Of a DNA stretch of 10,293 nucleotides, positions 1 to 7,004 are shown one piece after another (the stretch's first letter is position 1; every line of letters starts with the position of its first letter). Below the pieces are notes generated by a model. That model searched no databases, was not told the origin of the DNA, and worked only from the letters and a program-made list of their open reading frames with translations. The position numbers were made by a program, and so were the translations under genes. The stretch comes from an uncultured Dehalococcoidia bacterium (GTDB taxonomy: Bacteria; Chloroflexota; Dehalococcoidia; Tepidiformales; Tepidiformaceae): NCBI GenBank assembly GCA_937954195.1, contig CALFYR010000695.1, positions 1 through 10,293 on the forward strand, given 5' to 3'.

Positions 1-2246
1 GCGGGTTCCCATGTGGACCACGCTGCAGCCGGCTCCGACTCGTCTCCGGCGTCCTCGTCGTCGATATCGAGCGTGGCTGCCGAGATGAACTCCTCGGCGG
101 CTTCTTCGGCATCGACCGGCGAAACGGTGACAGATTCGTCGTCGGACGCAAATTCATCGCCGGGCAACTCAGCGACGCCGGTCAGGCCGTCATCCTCGTG
201 GTCATCTTCTTCGGAGACCGAGAGTTCCTCGGTGAAGGAGGTGATGGCGTCCTGGTCTTCGTCGGTCCAGCCGGCGGAGCGACTTCCACCCCAGCCCGCG
301 GTGCCGCTGCGTTCGCGGGGGTCGGAGGCGAAGACCGTGCTTGCGGAGGCGGACCATTCGGGTTCGACGTCTTCGTCGGTTTCCTCGGCGGACGCGGCGA
401 CAGGGTCGGCGACACGAAGGTCGGCGGTGTCGTCGTCGGTCGGGAGGATCCAGTCGCCGGGGCCTTCGTCCTCGTCGGCCGCGGTTGGTTCGTCTTGCTG
501 CTTCTTCTTGCGGCCGAAGAGGCGGCCCATGAAACCGGACTTCTTCTCCGGGGCGGGTGTTTCGGCGACGGGCGCAGGCACAGCGAAGATATCGCTCAAG
601 TCGTCTTCTTCAGCTGCGACCGGGACTTCGGCTTCCGCTTCCGGTTCGAACGTGAAGACCTCGGCGGCGGCAACGGGCTCGTCAACGCTTTCTGCCATGG
701 CCGGCTCGGCCTCGTCTTCGACTTCCCAATCGAACGGCTTCAGGAGCTCGTCGGGGATTTCGTTTGCGGACTGGTCACCGCTCTCTTCTGTTTCCCAATC
801 GAAGGGCTTGAGGAATTCTTCGGGTATCTCCTGAGGCTTCGCAGCTTCGGGGCGGGACTTCGCCCAATCGCGCATGGCGGAAAGGCCCTCGGAGACCGGG
901 GACGACTCGGATTCGCCATCGGCGTCGCCGGGTTGGTCGGGCTGGAGGTTGAAGAATTCGTCCCACCTGGATGGGCCCTCGGAGGGATCGCGCTGGGGCG
1001 CTTCGTTTTCGAGGTGGCCGCGGCGGATGAGGGGCAGGTCGCGTGGGCCGTCCATCGGCGGCGCGGGGTTGATATCGAGCGGCTTGCGGGCTTCCGGTTC
1101 GTCGCGGTGGAGCGGGCGAAGCGGGAGCGGAGCGGGAAGCTCGGCCTCCGGCTCTACGTCATCGACCTTGTGTTCGACGGTGAAGTGCGGGTGGTCGGCG
1201 TCTTTGTTGCGTTCGGCCCAGGCGCGCATGGCCCCGAGCGCGTCTTCTTCGTCGCTGGCGGCGGGCTCATCGTCACCATCGTCCCAGCCTTTGGGGCCGA
1301 AGCTCCAATCGAGACGCTTGCCATCGTCGTCGTGGCTGCGGGGACGAAGGCGCAGGAGTGGGGGAGCTGAGACTTCGTCGCCGGTGGTCTCGTCCGGCTC
1401 TTCCATCACGGGGGCAAAGGCGGGCTCATCGGCGGAGTCGTCCGAATCTGCCCAGGCCTGGACGCCTGCGAGGAAGTCGTCGTCCCGCGCTGTGGCGGCC
1501 GGCGCGTCCTCGTCCATCACTTCGGCATAGGTTGGGGCGGGCTCGTCCACGAATTCGTCCTGGACGCTGTCGGGGGCGAAGGAATCGGCTTCGACTTCGG
1601 CGAGCGGTTCAACGTATGCGGGAACGGGCTCGAAGGGTTCGTCCGCGGGAGTCTCGGCGTTGCTGTCAGTGCGGTCTTCGTCGCGGGCCGCGGCCGATGT
1701 TGCCCATGCGCGCATTGCCCCGAGGCTGTCTTCCTCTTCGGCCATGGGCTCATCGTCACGGTCGTCGGAGCCGAGATTGAAGCCGCCATCGGCGGGGCCC
1801 CACGGGTCATCCTCGCGGTCCTCGTCGGCACGCCGGCGGAGGAGAATGGGCTCGCTCTGGGCGGGCGGCAGGTTCAACGGGGGTTCGGTGGACCAGGCAT
1901 CGGGCTCGTCCTCGCCATCGTCGCCGGAATCGTCGCCACGGTTGAGTACCCACGTGCCGCCAGCCGATTCGCGGGGCTTTTCGGCATCCTTTTTCTTGCG
2001 GCCAAAGCCAAAGAGGCCGCCTTTTTTCTCTGGTTCGGGTTCGGGGGGACGCGTGGCGAACGGCTCACGCTTACGCGCGGCATCCTCTTCGGTCAGGTTG
2101 CCGAGTACGCGCTGACGAAGGGTGCGGTTTTTTTCTTCCTGGCGTTCCCAAGCACCGCCGGGCAGGTCGAAATACCAGCCCTGAGGATCGTCGTCGCCAG
2201 CTTCGATTTCATCGAGGGGGCGTCCCTCGCCATCTGCCATCGTCAT
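1..2246 (-). CDS. Large acidic repeat-motif protein, C-terminus beyond window
   Basis: I do not recognise a family. Reading the minus strand from ATG at 2246, I checked every codon to the left edge and found no stop, giving 748 complete codons. The protein is rich in Asp, Glu, Pro and Ala. I saw no cysteine, signal peptide or membrane helix, so it is probably cytoplasmic and mostly disordered. Repeats are clear. Octamers LGAMRAWA (175-182), LAGVQAWA (259-266), LGAMRAWA (337-344) and LSAMRDWA (455-462) recur. A 48-residue unit occurs at 135-182 and 297-344. Two IPxExLKPFDWE units start at 474 and 497. Two basic modules, KKGGLFGFGRKKK (74-86) and a GRLFGRKKK version (568-582), are each followed 13-17 residues later by a Trp of a WVL or WIL motif. 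The first ATG is chosen; a second in-frame ATG lies two codons on. A GGGGAGG sequence lies 13 bases upstream, and between them sits a three-codon ATG-GTA-CTC-TGA mini-ORF overlapping the start. It may be a scaffold or adaptor, but function is unknown. Confidence 0.85.
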   Translation of the reverse strand, partial: MTMADGEGRPLDEIEAGDDDPQGWYFDLPGGAWERQEEKNRTLRQRVLGNLTEEDAARKREPFATRPPEPEPEKKGGLFGFGRKKKDAEKPRESAGGTWVLNRGDDSGDDGEDEPDAWSTEPPLNLPPAQSEPILLRRRADEDREDDPWGPADGGFNLGSDDRDDEPMAEEEDSLGAMRAWATSAAARDEDRTDSNAETPADEPFEPVPAYVEPLAEVEADSFAPDSVQDEFVDEPAPTYAEVMDEDAPAATARDDDFLAGVQAWADSDDSADEPAFAPVMEEPDETTGDEVSAPPLLRLRPRSHDDDGKRLDWSFGPKGWDDGDDEPAASDEEDALGAMRAWAERNKDADHPHFTVEHKVDDVEPEAELPAPLPLRPLHRDEPEARKPLDINPAPPMDGPRDLPLIRRGHLENEAPQRDPSEGPSRWDEFFNLQPDQPGDADGESESSPVSEGLSAMRDWAKSRPEAAKPQEIPEEFLKPFDWETEESGDQSANEIPDELLKPFDWEVEDEAEPAMAESVDEPVAAAEVFTFEPEAEAEVPVAAEEDDLSDIFAVPAPVAETPAPEKKSGFMGRLFGRKKKQQDEPTAADEDEGPGDWILPTDDDTADLRVADPVAASAEETDEDVEPEWSASASTVFASDPRERSGTAGWGGSRSAGWTDEDQDAITSFTEELSVSEEDDHEDDGLTGVAELPGDEFASDDESVTVSPVDAEEAAEEFISAATLDIDDEDAGDESEPAAAWSTWEP

Positions 2247-2329
2247 CAGAGTACCATAGCCTCCCCGCTGCGCCCTTGGACGCGCGCCGGTCGCCCTTTA
2301 CAGCCGATTGACCTACCCTTCGGCCCGGC

Positions 2330-2935
2330 ATGACCGATGCGCCCGAACCTTCGGACGAGCACCTGGTCTCTCTATCAAAGGACGGCAGCCTCGACGCATT
2401 CAACAGTCTGGTTGAGCGGTATCAGGGCCATGTCTTTAATCTTTGCCTGCGATTAATCGGGGATTCGGCTTCCGCGGAGGACGCGACGCAGGAGGCGTTT
2501 CTTTCGGCGTACCGGTCGATTTCGAAGTTCGCGGGGGGGAATTTTCGGAGCTGGCTGTTCCGTATCGCGGCGAACGAGAGCAAGGACGAGCTGCGGCGGA
2601 GGATGCGGCGCGGACCGCACGATTCGCTGTTTGCGGGGGACGAGGAGGGCGGTGGGATCGACCTCCCGGATACGGGTGAGACGTCCGAAGAATACGTGGA
2701 ACGGCTGGCGGTGGGCGAAGGGATCTCGCGGGCGCTGATGCAGTTATCGTTCGACCAGCGCCAGGCGGTGCTGCTTTCGGACCTGCACGGGTACCGTTAC
2801 GAGGAGATCGCGGAGATGACCGAGGCATCGATCGGGACGGTGAAATCCCGCATACACCGGGGCCGTGAGAAGTTGCGCACACTTCTTTCGGTGCAGCCGG
2901 AACTTTTTGGGATGACGGAGCGTCTAGGGGACTGA
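2330..2935 (+). CDS. ECF-type RNA polymerase sigma factor (sigma-70 family)
   Basis: This 201-residue protein has the usual ECF size and two-domain layout. Region 2 spans about residues 20-95, with the DATQEAFLSAYRSISKF core and a following FRSWLFRIAANESKDELRRR helix for -10 recognition and core binding. A short acidic linker follows. Region 4 spans about 130-190, with LSFDQRQAVLLSDLHGYRYEEIAEM and the helix-turn-helix ending SIGTVKSRIHRGREKLR, which should read the -35 element. The product would direct RNA polymerase to a stress or envelope regulon. Its TGA stop is followed at once by the ATG of the anti-sigma gene, so the two are almost certainly translationally coupled. No good Shine-Dalgarno is visible before this ATG (the upstream bases are pyrimidine- and GGCCC-rich), and I could not place a convincing promoter in the 83-base divergent gap. 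Confidence 0.95.
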   Translation: MTDAPEPSDEHLVSLSKDGSLDAFNSLVERYQGHVFNLCLRLIGDSASAEDATQEAFLSAYRSISKFAGGNFRSWLFRIAANESKDELRRRMRRGPHDSLFAGDEEGGGIDLPDTGETSEEYVERLAVGEGISRALMQLSFDQRQAVLLSDLHGYRYEEIAEMTEASIGTVKSRIHRGREKLRTLLSVQPELFGMTERLGD

Positions 2936-3739
2936 ATGGCACGAATTCCTTTCCTACGAACGCATTCCCGATACCGCGAGATGGCGGATGCCTACCTCGA
3001 TGGAGAGCTGCGCGCGGGCGACCACGCGAAGTTCGAGGCGCATGCGGCGGGCTGCGTTGAGTGTTCGGCGATGCTGGACACGGGGAAGGCACTGAAGGCG
3101 ACGCTTGGCACGATTCCGACCGTGCAGGCGCCGCGTTCGTTCCGCATTACGCCAGCGCTGTTGCAGGAGAGGGCACCAGCGCCGGCGGCCGTGCGGACTA
3201 CTCCCGTGCTGATGGTCGCCCGTTTTGGGGCGGCCGCGAGCGTGGCTGCGTTTGCAGTGGTTGGGACACTGCAACTCAGCAGCACCTCGGACGATGGGTA
3301 TACCGCCGCAAATGCTCCGACCTACGAGATGGCCGCAGGCGCCGCTGAGGATGCGGGGTCGGGCAAGGACGACGGGGATGATGCCGGTGGCAACGGCGAG
3401 GTTGTGCCGCTGGCCAGCGAATCGCCACAGATTGCGCCTCCACCGGATGGTGGTGTGGGAGGCGCCGGGGTGCCCGAGCCAACCCCAGGCCCCGACGAGG
3501 CGCCCGACGCCACCGCTGGCGATGAACCCGATCCCACGGACGGTGACACGCGCAACACGACAGAGCGCAACCCGGACCCCAATGGCTATGACTACGACGC
3601 GGGTGACACGGCGCTGACGGCACTGCCTGCTGACGGCGACGAGGCGGACTACGGTCCGTGGCTGGTGTTGCTCGGCGGCCTGAGCGTGCTATCGCTGGGT
3701 GCGGTTGGAACGATGGAGTACCGGCGGCGCCGGGCGTAA
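2936..3739 (+). CDS. Zinc-finger anti-sigma factor with two membrane helices
   Basis: The 267-residue product starts directly after the sigma stop codon. Residues 15-50 form an anti-sigma zinc-finger (ZAS) domain: YLDGEL followed by H36-x3-C40-x2-C43, the zinc-binding signature that holds the sigma factor inactive. A first membrane helix lies at about 91-112 (VLMVARFGAAASVAAFAVVG). A long Asp-, Gly-, Pro- and Thr-rich stretch (about 114-238) follows, then a second helix at about 242-260 and a final MEYRRRRA tail. The arginine tail suggests that both ends are in the cytoplasm and the acidic loop is outside. Most anti-sigma factors of this type have one helix, so the two-helix hairpin is somewhat unusual. 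Pairing with the sigma gene makes the role secure. What the outer loop senses is unknown. Confidence 0.9.
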   Translation: MARIPFLRTHSRYREMADAYLDGELRAGDHAKFEAHAAGCVECSAMLDTGKALKATLGTIPTVQAPRSFRITPALLQERAPAPAAVRTTPVLMVARFGAAASVAAFAVVGTLQLSSTSDDGYTAANAPTYEMAAGAAEDAGSGKDDGDDAGGNGEVVPLASESPQIAPPPDGGVGGAGVPEPTPGPDEAPDATAGDEPDPTDGDTRNTTERNPDPNGYDYDAGDTALTALPADGDEADYGPWLVLLGGLSVLSLGAVGTMEYRRRRA

Positions 3740-3783
3740 TGTCCGGCGCCTCCTGCGGTACGATTTGGCCTGGAGATTGTGAA

Positions 3784-4419
3784 TTGACCGACGAATACAT
3801 CCTGGTTGCCGGGAACGGCGAAGCGAGCGCCGCACCCGATGTTGCGGTACTTTCGGTGGGTGTTGAGGTGACGGAAAAGACCGTGGCGGATGCGCGGCAG
3901 CGGGCCGCGGAAGCGGCGGGGGCGGTGCTGGATGCGATCCGCGCGAAGGGCGTGGCTGAGAAGGACATCCGAACGACCGGACTCCAGCTGCACCCCCAGT
4001 ACGACTACTCGCGGAACAACGCGCCGAAGATCATTGGCTACGTGGCGAGTCACCAGCTTTCGGTGAAGGTTCGGGCGATGGAGAACCTGAGCGGCGTGGT
4101 GGATGGCGCGGTGGTGGCAGGGGGCGATGCGGCCCGGCTCCAGGGGATTAGCTTCGAGATTGATGACGCGACGGAACTGCTGGCCGCGGCACGACGGAAC
4201 GCGATTGCTGACGCGCGCCTGCGGGCAGAGACGTACGCGGAGGCGGCGGGTGTGTCGGTTGGCAAGGTGTTGGCGATTTCGGAGGCGGAGGAGCGAGAGC
4301 CGGCGCCACGGATGATGATGGCTGCGCGAGCGGAGAGCATGAAGATGGCCGACACCCCAATCCAACCGGGCGAATCGACGATCGCCGTGCGGGTTTCGGT
4401 GCGGTTCGCGCTGGGTTAA
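3784..4419 (+). CDS. SIMPL domain-containing protein (DUF541)
   Basis: The product (about 211 residues) matches the SIMPL/DUF541 family from end to end: an opening ILVAGNGEASAAPDVA strand, then KDIRTTGLQLHPQYDY, then GYVASHQLSVKVR, then ISFEIDD with an Ala-rich helix (AARRNAIADARLRAETYAEAAGVSVGKVLAISE), and a closing PIQPGESTIAVRVSVRF strand. Family members are usually periplasmic or surface proteins of poorly defined role; this one has no evident signal peptide. I chose TTG at 3784 because GGAG lies eight bases upstream. An in-frame ATG at 3739 overlaps the anti-sigma TAA stop (TAATG), but the 15 codons between have low third-position GC, unlike the rest of the gene, so they look non-coding. 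If ATG is used, the protein gains 15 residues. Its position suggests it belongs to the sigma regulon. Confidence 0.88.
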   Translation: MTDEYILVAGNGEASAAPDVAVLSVGVEVTEKTVADARQRAAEAAGAVLDAIRAKGVAEKDIRTTGLQLHPQYDYSRNNAPKIIGYVASHQLSVKVRAMENLSGVVDGAVVAGGDAARLQGISFEIDDATELLAAARRNAIADARLRAETYAEAAGVSVGKVLAISEAEEREPAPRMMMAARAESMKMADTPIQPGESTIAVRVSVRFALG

Positions 4420-4464
4420 GGCGCGGCTTTACGAGCCAGCGCGCTGCCCTGAAGCTGGACAGCA

Positions 4465-5292
4465 ATGTATCGAGTGTTCCTGGTGGTTGTGCTGCCGCTG
4501 GCCGCGCTGCTCGTGGTGGGCGCGATGTTCCTGGCGGTGCGCGAGGGCGGGAGCGATGTGGAGCAGGCTTCAACCGAGACTCCCGAGGCGGCGGCTACGC
4601 CGAATCGGCCGCGGCTGGAATCAGATGGCAGCGTTTGCCAGGGCTACCTCAACCGGCCCGACCCCTCGGCTGAGCGCGTCTTTTCGGACGAGTATGTGAC
4701 GCGCGTAGAAGTTGGCGGCATCTACATCGTGGCGAATGCCGACGTTTCGGAGGAGGCGGTGGAGGCGGCGACGGAGACGGTCACGCGGTTCTTCGCGAAC
4801 AACGACCTTGAGGACGTGCTGGTGGCGGAGGGGGCGTACGTCATCATCGCGGACGGTTCGCAGGGGGTGTTGGACCTGCCTGAGTTCCGCTGCCTGGATT
4901 CGGCGAGCAGCCAGGAGTTCTTCACGCACGTGTGCGGCGTGGCGGACCGGGCGGACTACCCGGTGGTGACGGTGAACGAGCGCGACCTGACGGGTGACAG
5001 GCGCGGGCCGTGCCGGGGATTGAACATCCTGTATCACGAGCTTGGGCACCTGGTTCAGGGGTGGACGCTGGACCCGGCGGATTACTTCGACATCCGGCAG
5101 ATGTACCAGGACGCGCTGGACGATGGGAAGTACCAGGGGACGTATGCGGCGACGAACTTCGCGGAGTACTTTGCGGAGGGGACGCAGGCGTACTGGCTGC
5201 ACGTAGAGCCGGACGGAGGCAAGGACCGGGAGTGGCTGCGGGAATACGACCCGGCGCTGTTCGAGTTGCTGGACCGGATCTACGGGGGCTAA
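4465..5292 (+). CDS. Putative membrane-anchored HELGH zinc metallopeptidase
   Basis: The 275-residue product begins with an uncleaved-looking signal anchor (residues 2-25, FLVVVLPLAALLVVGAMFLAV), followed by a Thr/Pro/Ala-rich spacer (30-50), so the rest should lie outside the membrane. Residues 191-195 are HELGH, the HExxH zinc and catalytic motif. Residues 231-244, NFAEYFAEGTQAYW, supply a glutamate (E234 or E238) as probable third ligand, which is the gluzincin arrangement. Four cysteines (58, 143, 157, 183) could form two disulfides, fitting an exported protein. I cannot assign a named MEROPS family. It is the last gene of the sigma cluster, 45 bases after the SIMPL gene. Its TAA overlaps the stop codon of the opposing DUF4387 gene. 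A role in cleaving an envelope protein is inference. Confidence 0.8.
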   Translation: MYRVFLVVVLPLAALLVVGAMFLAVREGGSDVEQASTETPEAAATPNRPRLESDGSVCQGYLNRPDPSAERVFSDEYVTRVEVGGIYIVANADVSEEAVEAATETVTRFFANNDLEDVLVAEGAYVIIADGSQGVLDLPEFRCLDSASSQEFFTHVCGVADRADYPVVTVNERDLTGDRRGPCRGLNILYHELGHLVQGWTLDPADYFDIRQMYQDALDDGKYQGTYAATNFAEYFAEGTQAYWLHVEPDGGKDREWLREYDPALFELLDRIYGG

Positions 5293-5597
5293 TCGAGGAC
5301 GTGATCCAACAGGCGCACGTACTGCTGTCCGCTGTGCATGTCACGTTCGACGACGCCGCCCTGCGGAGTGGCGCGAGGGTAGGAGATCTTGAGGACGTTG
5401 AGCGAAGGCACCGGGAAGTGCTTCACGAGCTCGGGGTCGGTCTGAAAGAGCGCGGCGATGTGTTCCGCATCCAGCGATGGGCTTGTGGCGTACCGCGCGA
5501 AGCTCTCCGGGCCATCGAAGAAGAGATCGATCGTGACCCAGAACGGTCCGGCGTTCTTGGAGCGGACGTGGCGGCAGACATCGTTGACGGTGGTCAC
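5289..5597 (-). CDS. DUF4387 family protein, AtuA partner
   Basis: This 102-residue protein is encoded from a GTG at 5597 that overlaps the TGA of the AtuA-family gene by four bases (GTGA), so it is translated by coupling. The frame stays open further upstream, but that part is a shadow of the AtuA gene. Diagnostic DUF4387 elements are present: RSKNAGPFWVTIDLFFD (residues 12-28), a central LDAEHIAALFQ segment, KISYPR near residue 72, and a terminal DMHSGQQYVRLLD. Family members usually sit directly after, or are fused to, AtuA/DUF1446 proteins and probably form a complex with them. The biochemical activity is not established to my knowledge. The protein is small and soluble, with no signal peptide. 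Confidence 0.9.
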   Translation of the reverse strand: MTTVNDVCRHVRSKNAGPFWVTIDLFFDGPESFARYATSPSLDAEHIAALFQTDPELVKHFPVPSLNVLKISYPRATPQGGVVERDMHSGQQYVRLLDHVLD

Positions 5598-7003
5598 CGG
5601 GCGGCATCCTGCAGTTCGAACCACTTCGTTCGCACCAGTTCCATGGGGTCGTCTACCTCCACGATGTGGTTGAGCTTGAACTCGTAGACCTGACCCCGGT
5701 CGATATCCGCCGGGGTGAAGGCGAAGCTGTAGCTCGGAAGCTCCTTCTCCGGATTGAGTGGGAAGTGGAAGAAGTAGGCGTTGCAAGCTTTGGCGATCTG
5801 CGAGGCGAGTTCCTGGGTTTCGGCGGTGGCTACGAAGAGGACGCCGACCTCGCGTGGCAGTGGGGTGCCTTCCGGCGGCGTGTCGCCAGATACGGCGTTC
5901 CAGCCGTAGATCCGGAGGGAGATGTGGAAATCGCCAGCGTCCGCGCCCATGGTGGTTTGGACGCGGCGGTACAGAGACTCGAGCATGCGGTCGTGGAATT
6001 CGCCGAGGCGGTCGAGGACTTCGGGGTCCTGGATGCCGATAAGCATGACGGTCTGAAACCCCCCGCCGCCTGCGCCTTCCAATTTCATGGTGTAGGGACC
6101 GGGTTCCCATCGGGAACCTTCCACGCGGACGGTGCGATCATCGTGCTGAGTGTAGATGGCACCGCTCACATCGAGGACACCGCCCGGTTCGTGGAGGCGA
6201 AAGGGGTCCGCGTTCTCATAAAGCATGTGCGCCGAGACGCTCTCAGGCGTACAGAGGTTGTCTCGCTCCAGGGGTTCGATTTCGAAGCCGGTGTCGTCGA
6301 TGGAAATGAGGACACCCGAACCGCGCCGCCGGGCGGTGCTCTGGGCGCCGCATTCGGCGACCTTGGCGGCGTGCCATGCAGGCCCTGCAGCGGCTCCGTG
6401 AAGCAGGGCATAGGCGGCGATGACGGCCGTGTCGGTCGTCCGGCCCCCAACGATGATGTCGGCGCCCTGGCGCAGTGCGGCCATGTACGGTTCGGGGCCC
6501 ATGAGCGCGACGATGTGGTCGCAGGAATCGATTGTTTCAGGGGCCAGTTCGCCGAGCGGTGGCAGGGGTTTTACACGGCCGGCCTGGCGGAGGGCGTGCA
6601 GCCGGGGCTTTTCGATCTCGGAGTAGAGGGCGACCACCTTCGGGCGGATTTCCAGCTCGGATGCGACTTCCCGGACGATGTCGAGGGTCCAATCGACATT
6701 CTTGTCGCCGCCTGCCTGGCCGGCCGTGCCGACGACGAGCGGGATGTTGGCTTCGGAGGCGGCGCGCATGAGCTTCGTGAGATCGCGTTTGACCGAACCC
6801 CGGTCGTTCTTGGACATGCCGAGGGCGAGGTAGGCGGCGCCGCTATCGGTGGAGCCGGCATCGGTGGCGATCACTCGGGCGCCGCGCGCGATGCCGTAGT
6901 CGAGTTCGATATCACGGACGCCCGCGCCCAGCGAACCGACAGGGACGATGATCTTGATTGGGTCCAAGGCGTCGCAGCCTCCGGCCGAGGATGGCGTCGC
7001 CAT
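5594..7003 (-). CDS. Acyclic terpene utilization AtuA family protein (DUF1446)
   Basis: The 469-residue product is full length for the AtuA/DUF1446 family. It opens with KIIVPVGSLGAG (residues 17-28), followed by TDAGSTDSGAAYL (47-59), GTAGQAGGD (92-100), a GADIIVGGRTTDTAV block near 180-195, and a Gly-rich GAGGGGFQTVMLIG segment in the second half. AtuA was named from acyclic terpene breakdown in Pseudomonas, but the many DUF4387-paired members in other phyla have no proven substrate, so terpene use should not be assumed here. The ATG at 7003 begins one base after the DUF998 stop codon. A TTG at 6967, with GGAGG ten bases upstream and beginning just before the conserved domain, is a credible alternative that would remove 12 residues. 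The protein is cytoplasmic with no membrane segments. Confidence 0.92.
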   Translation of the reverse strand: MATPSSAGGCDALDPIKIIVPVGSLGAGVRDIELDYGIARGARVIATDAGSTDSGAAYLALGMSKNDRGSVKRDLTKLMRAASEANIPLVVGTAGQAGGDKNVDWTLDIVREVASELEIRPKVVALYSEIEKPRLHALRQAGRVKPLPPLGELAPETIDSCDHIVALMGPEPYMAALRQGADIIVGGRTTDTAVIAAYALLHGAAAGPAWHAAKVAECGAQSTARRRGSGVLISIDDTGFEIEPLERDNLCTPESVSAHMLYENADPFRLHEPGGVLDVSGAIYTQHDDRTVRVEGSRWEPGPYTMKLEGAGGGGFQTVMLIGIQDPEVLDRLGEFHDRMLESLYRRVQTTMGADAGDFHISLRIYGWNAVSGDTPPEGTPLPREVGVLFVATAETQELASQIAKACNAYFFHFPLNPEKELPSYSFAFTPADIDRGQVYEFKLNHIVEVDDPMELVRTKWFELQDAAR

Positions 7004-7004
7004 T

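Noticed and set aside
13..1780. Long plus-strand Ser-, Gly- and Arg-rich ORFs at 13-834, 198-1370, 874-1530 and 1358-1780
   Set aside because: They are antisense shadows of the minus-strand acidic gene. Asp/Glu/Ala-rich GC codons give few stops on the other strand, the translations are low complexity, and the minus frame alone carries coherent repeats.
2297..2313. TTTACA and TTGACC as -35 boxes for the sigma operon
   Set aside because: No acceptable -10 box follows either of them; TTGACC would place the -10 inside the coding region.
4421..4450. GC-rich hairpin between the SIMPL and metallopeptidase genes as a terminator
   Set aside because: The stem has a bulge and no T-tract follows; the short gap fits an operon.
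5598..6110. Upstream extension of the DUF4387 frame to an ATG at 6110
   Set aside because: The extra residues are an Arg/His/Pro-rich shadow of the AtuA gene. The coupled GTG at 5597 begins exactly at the DUF4387 domain.
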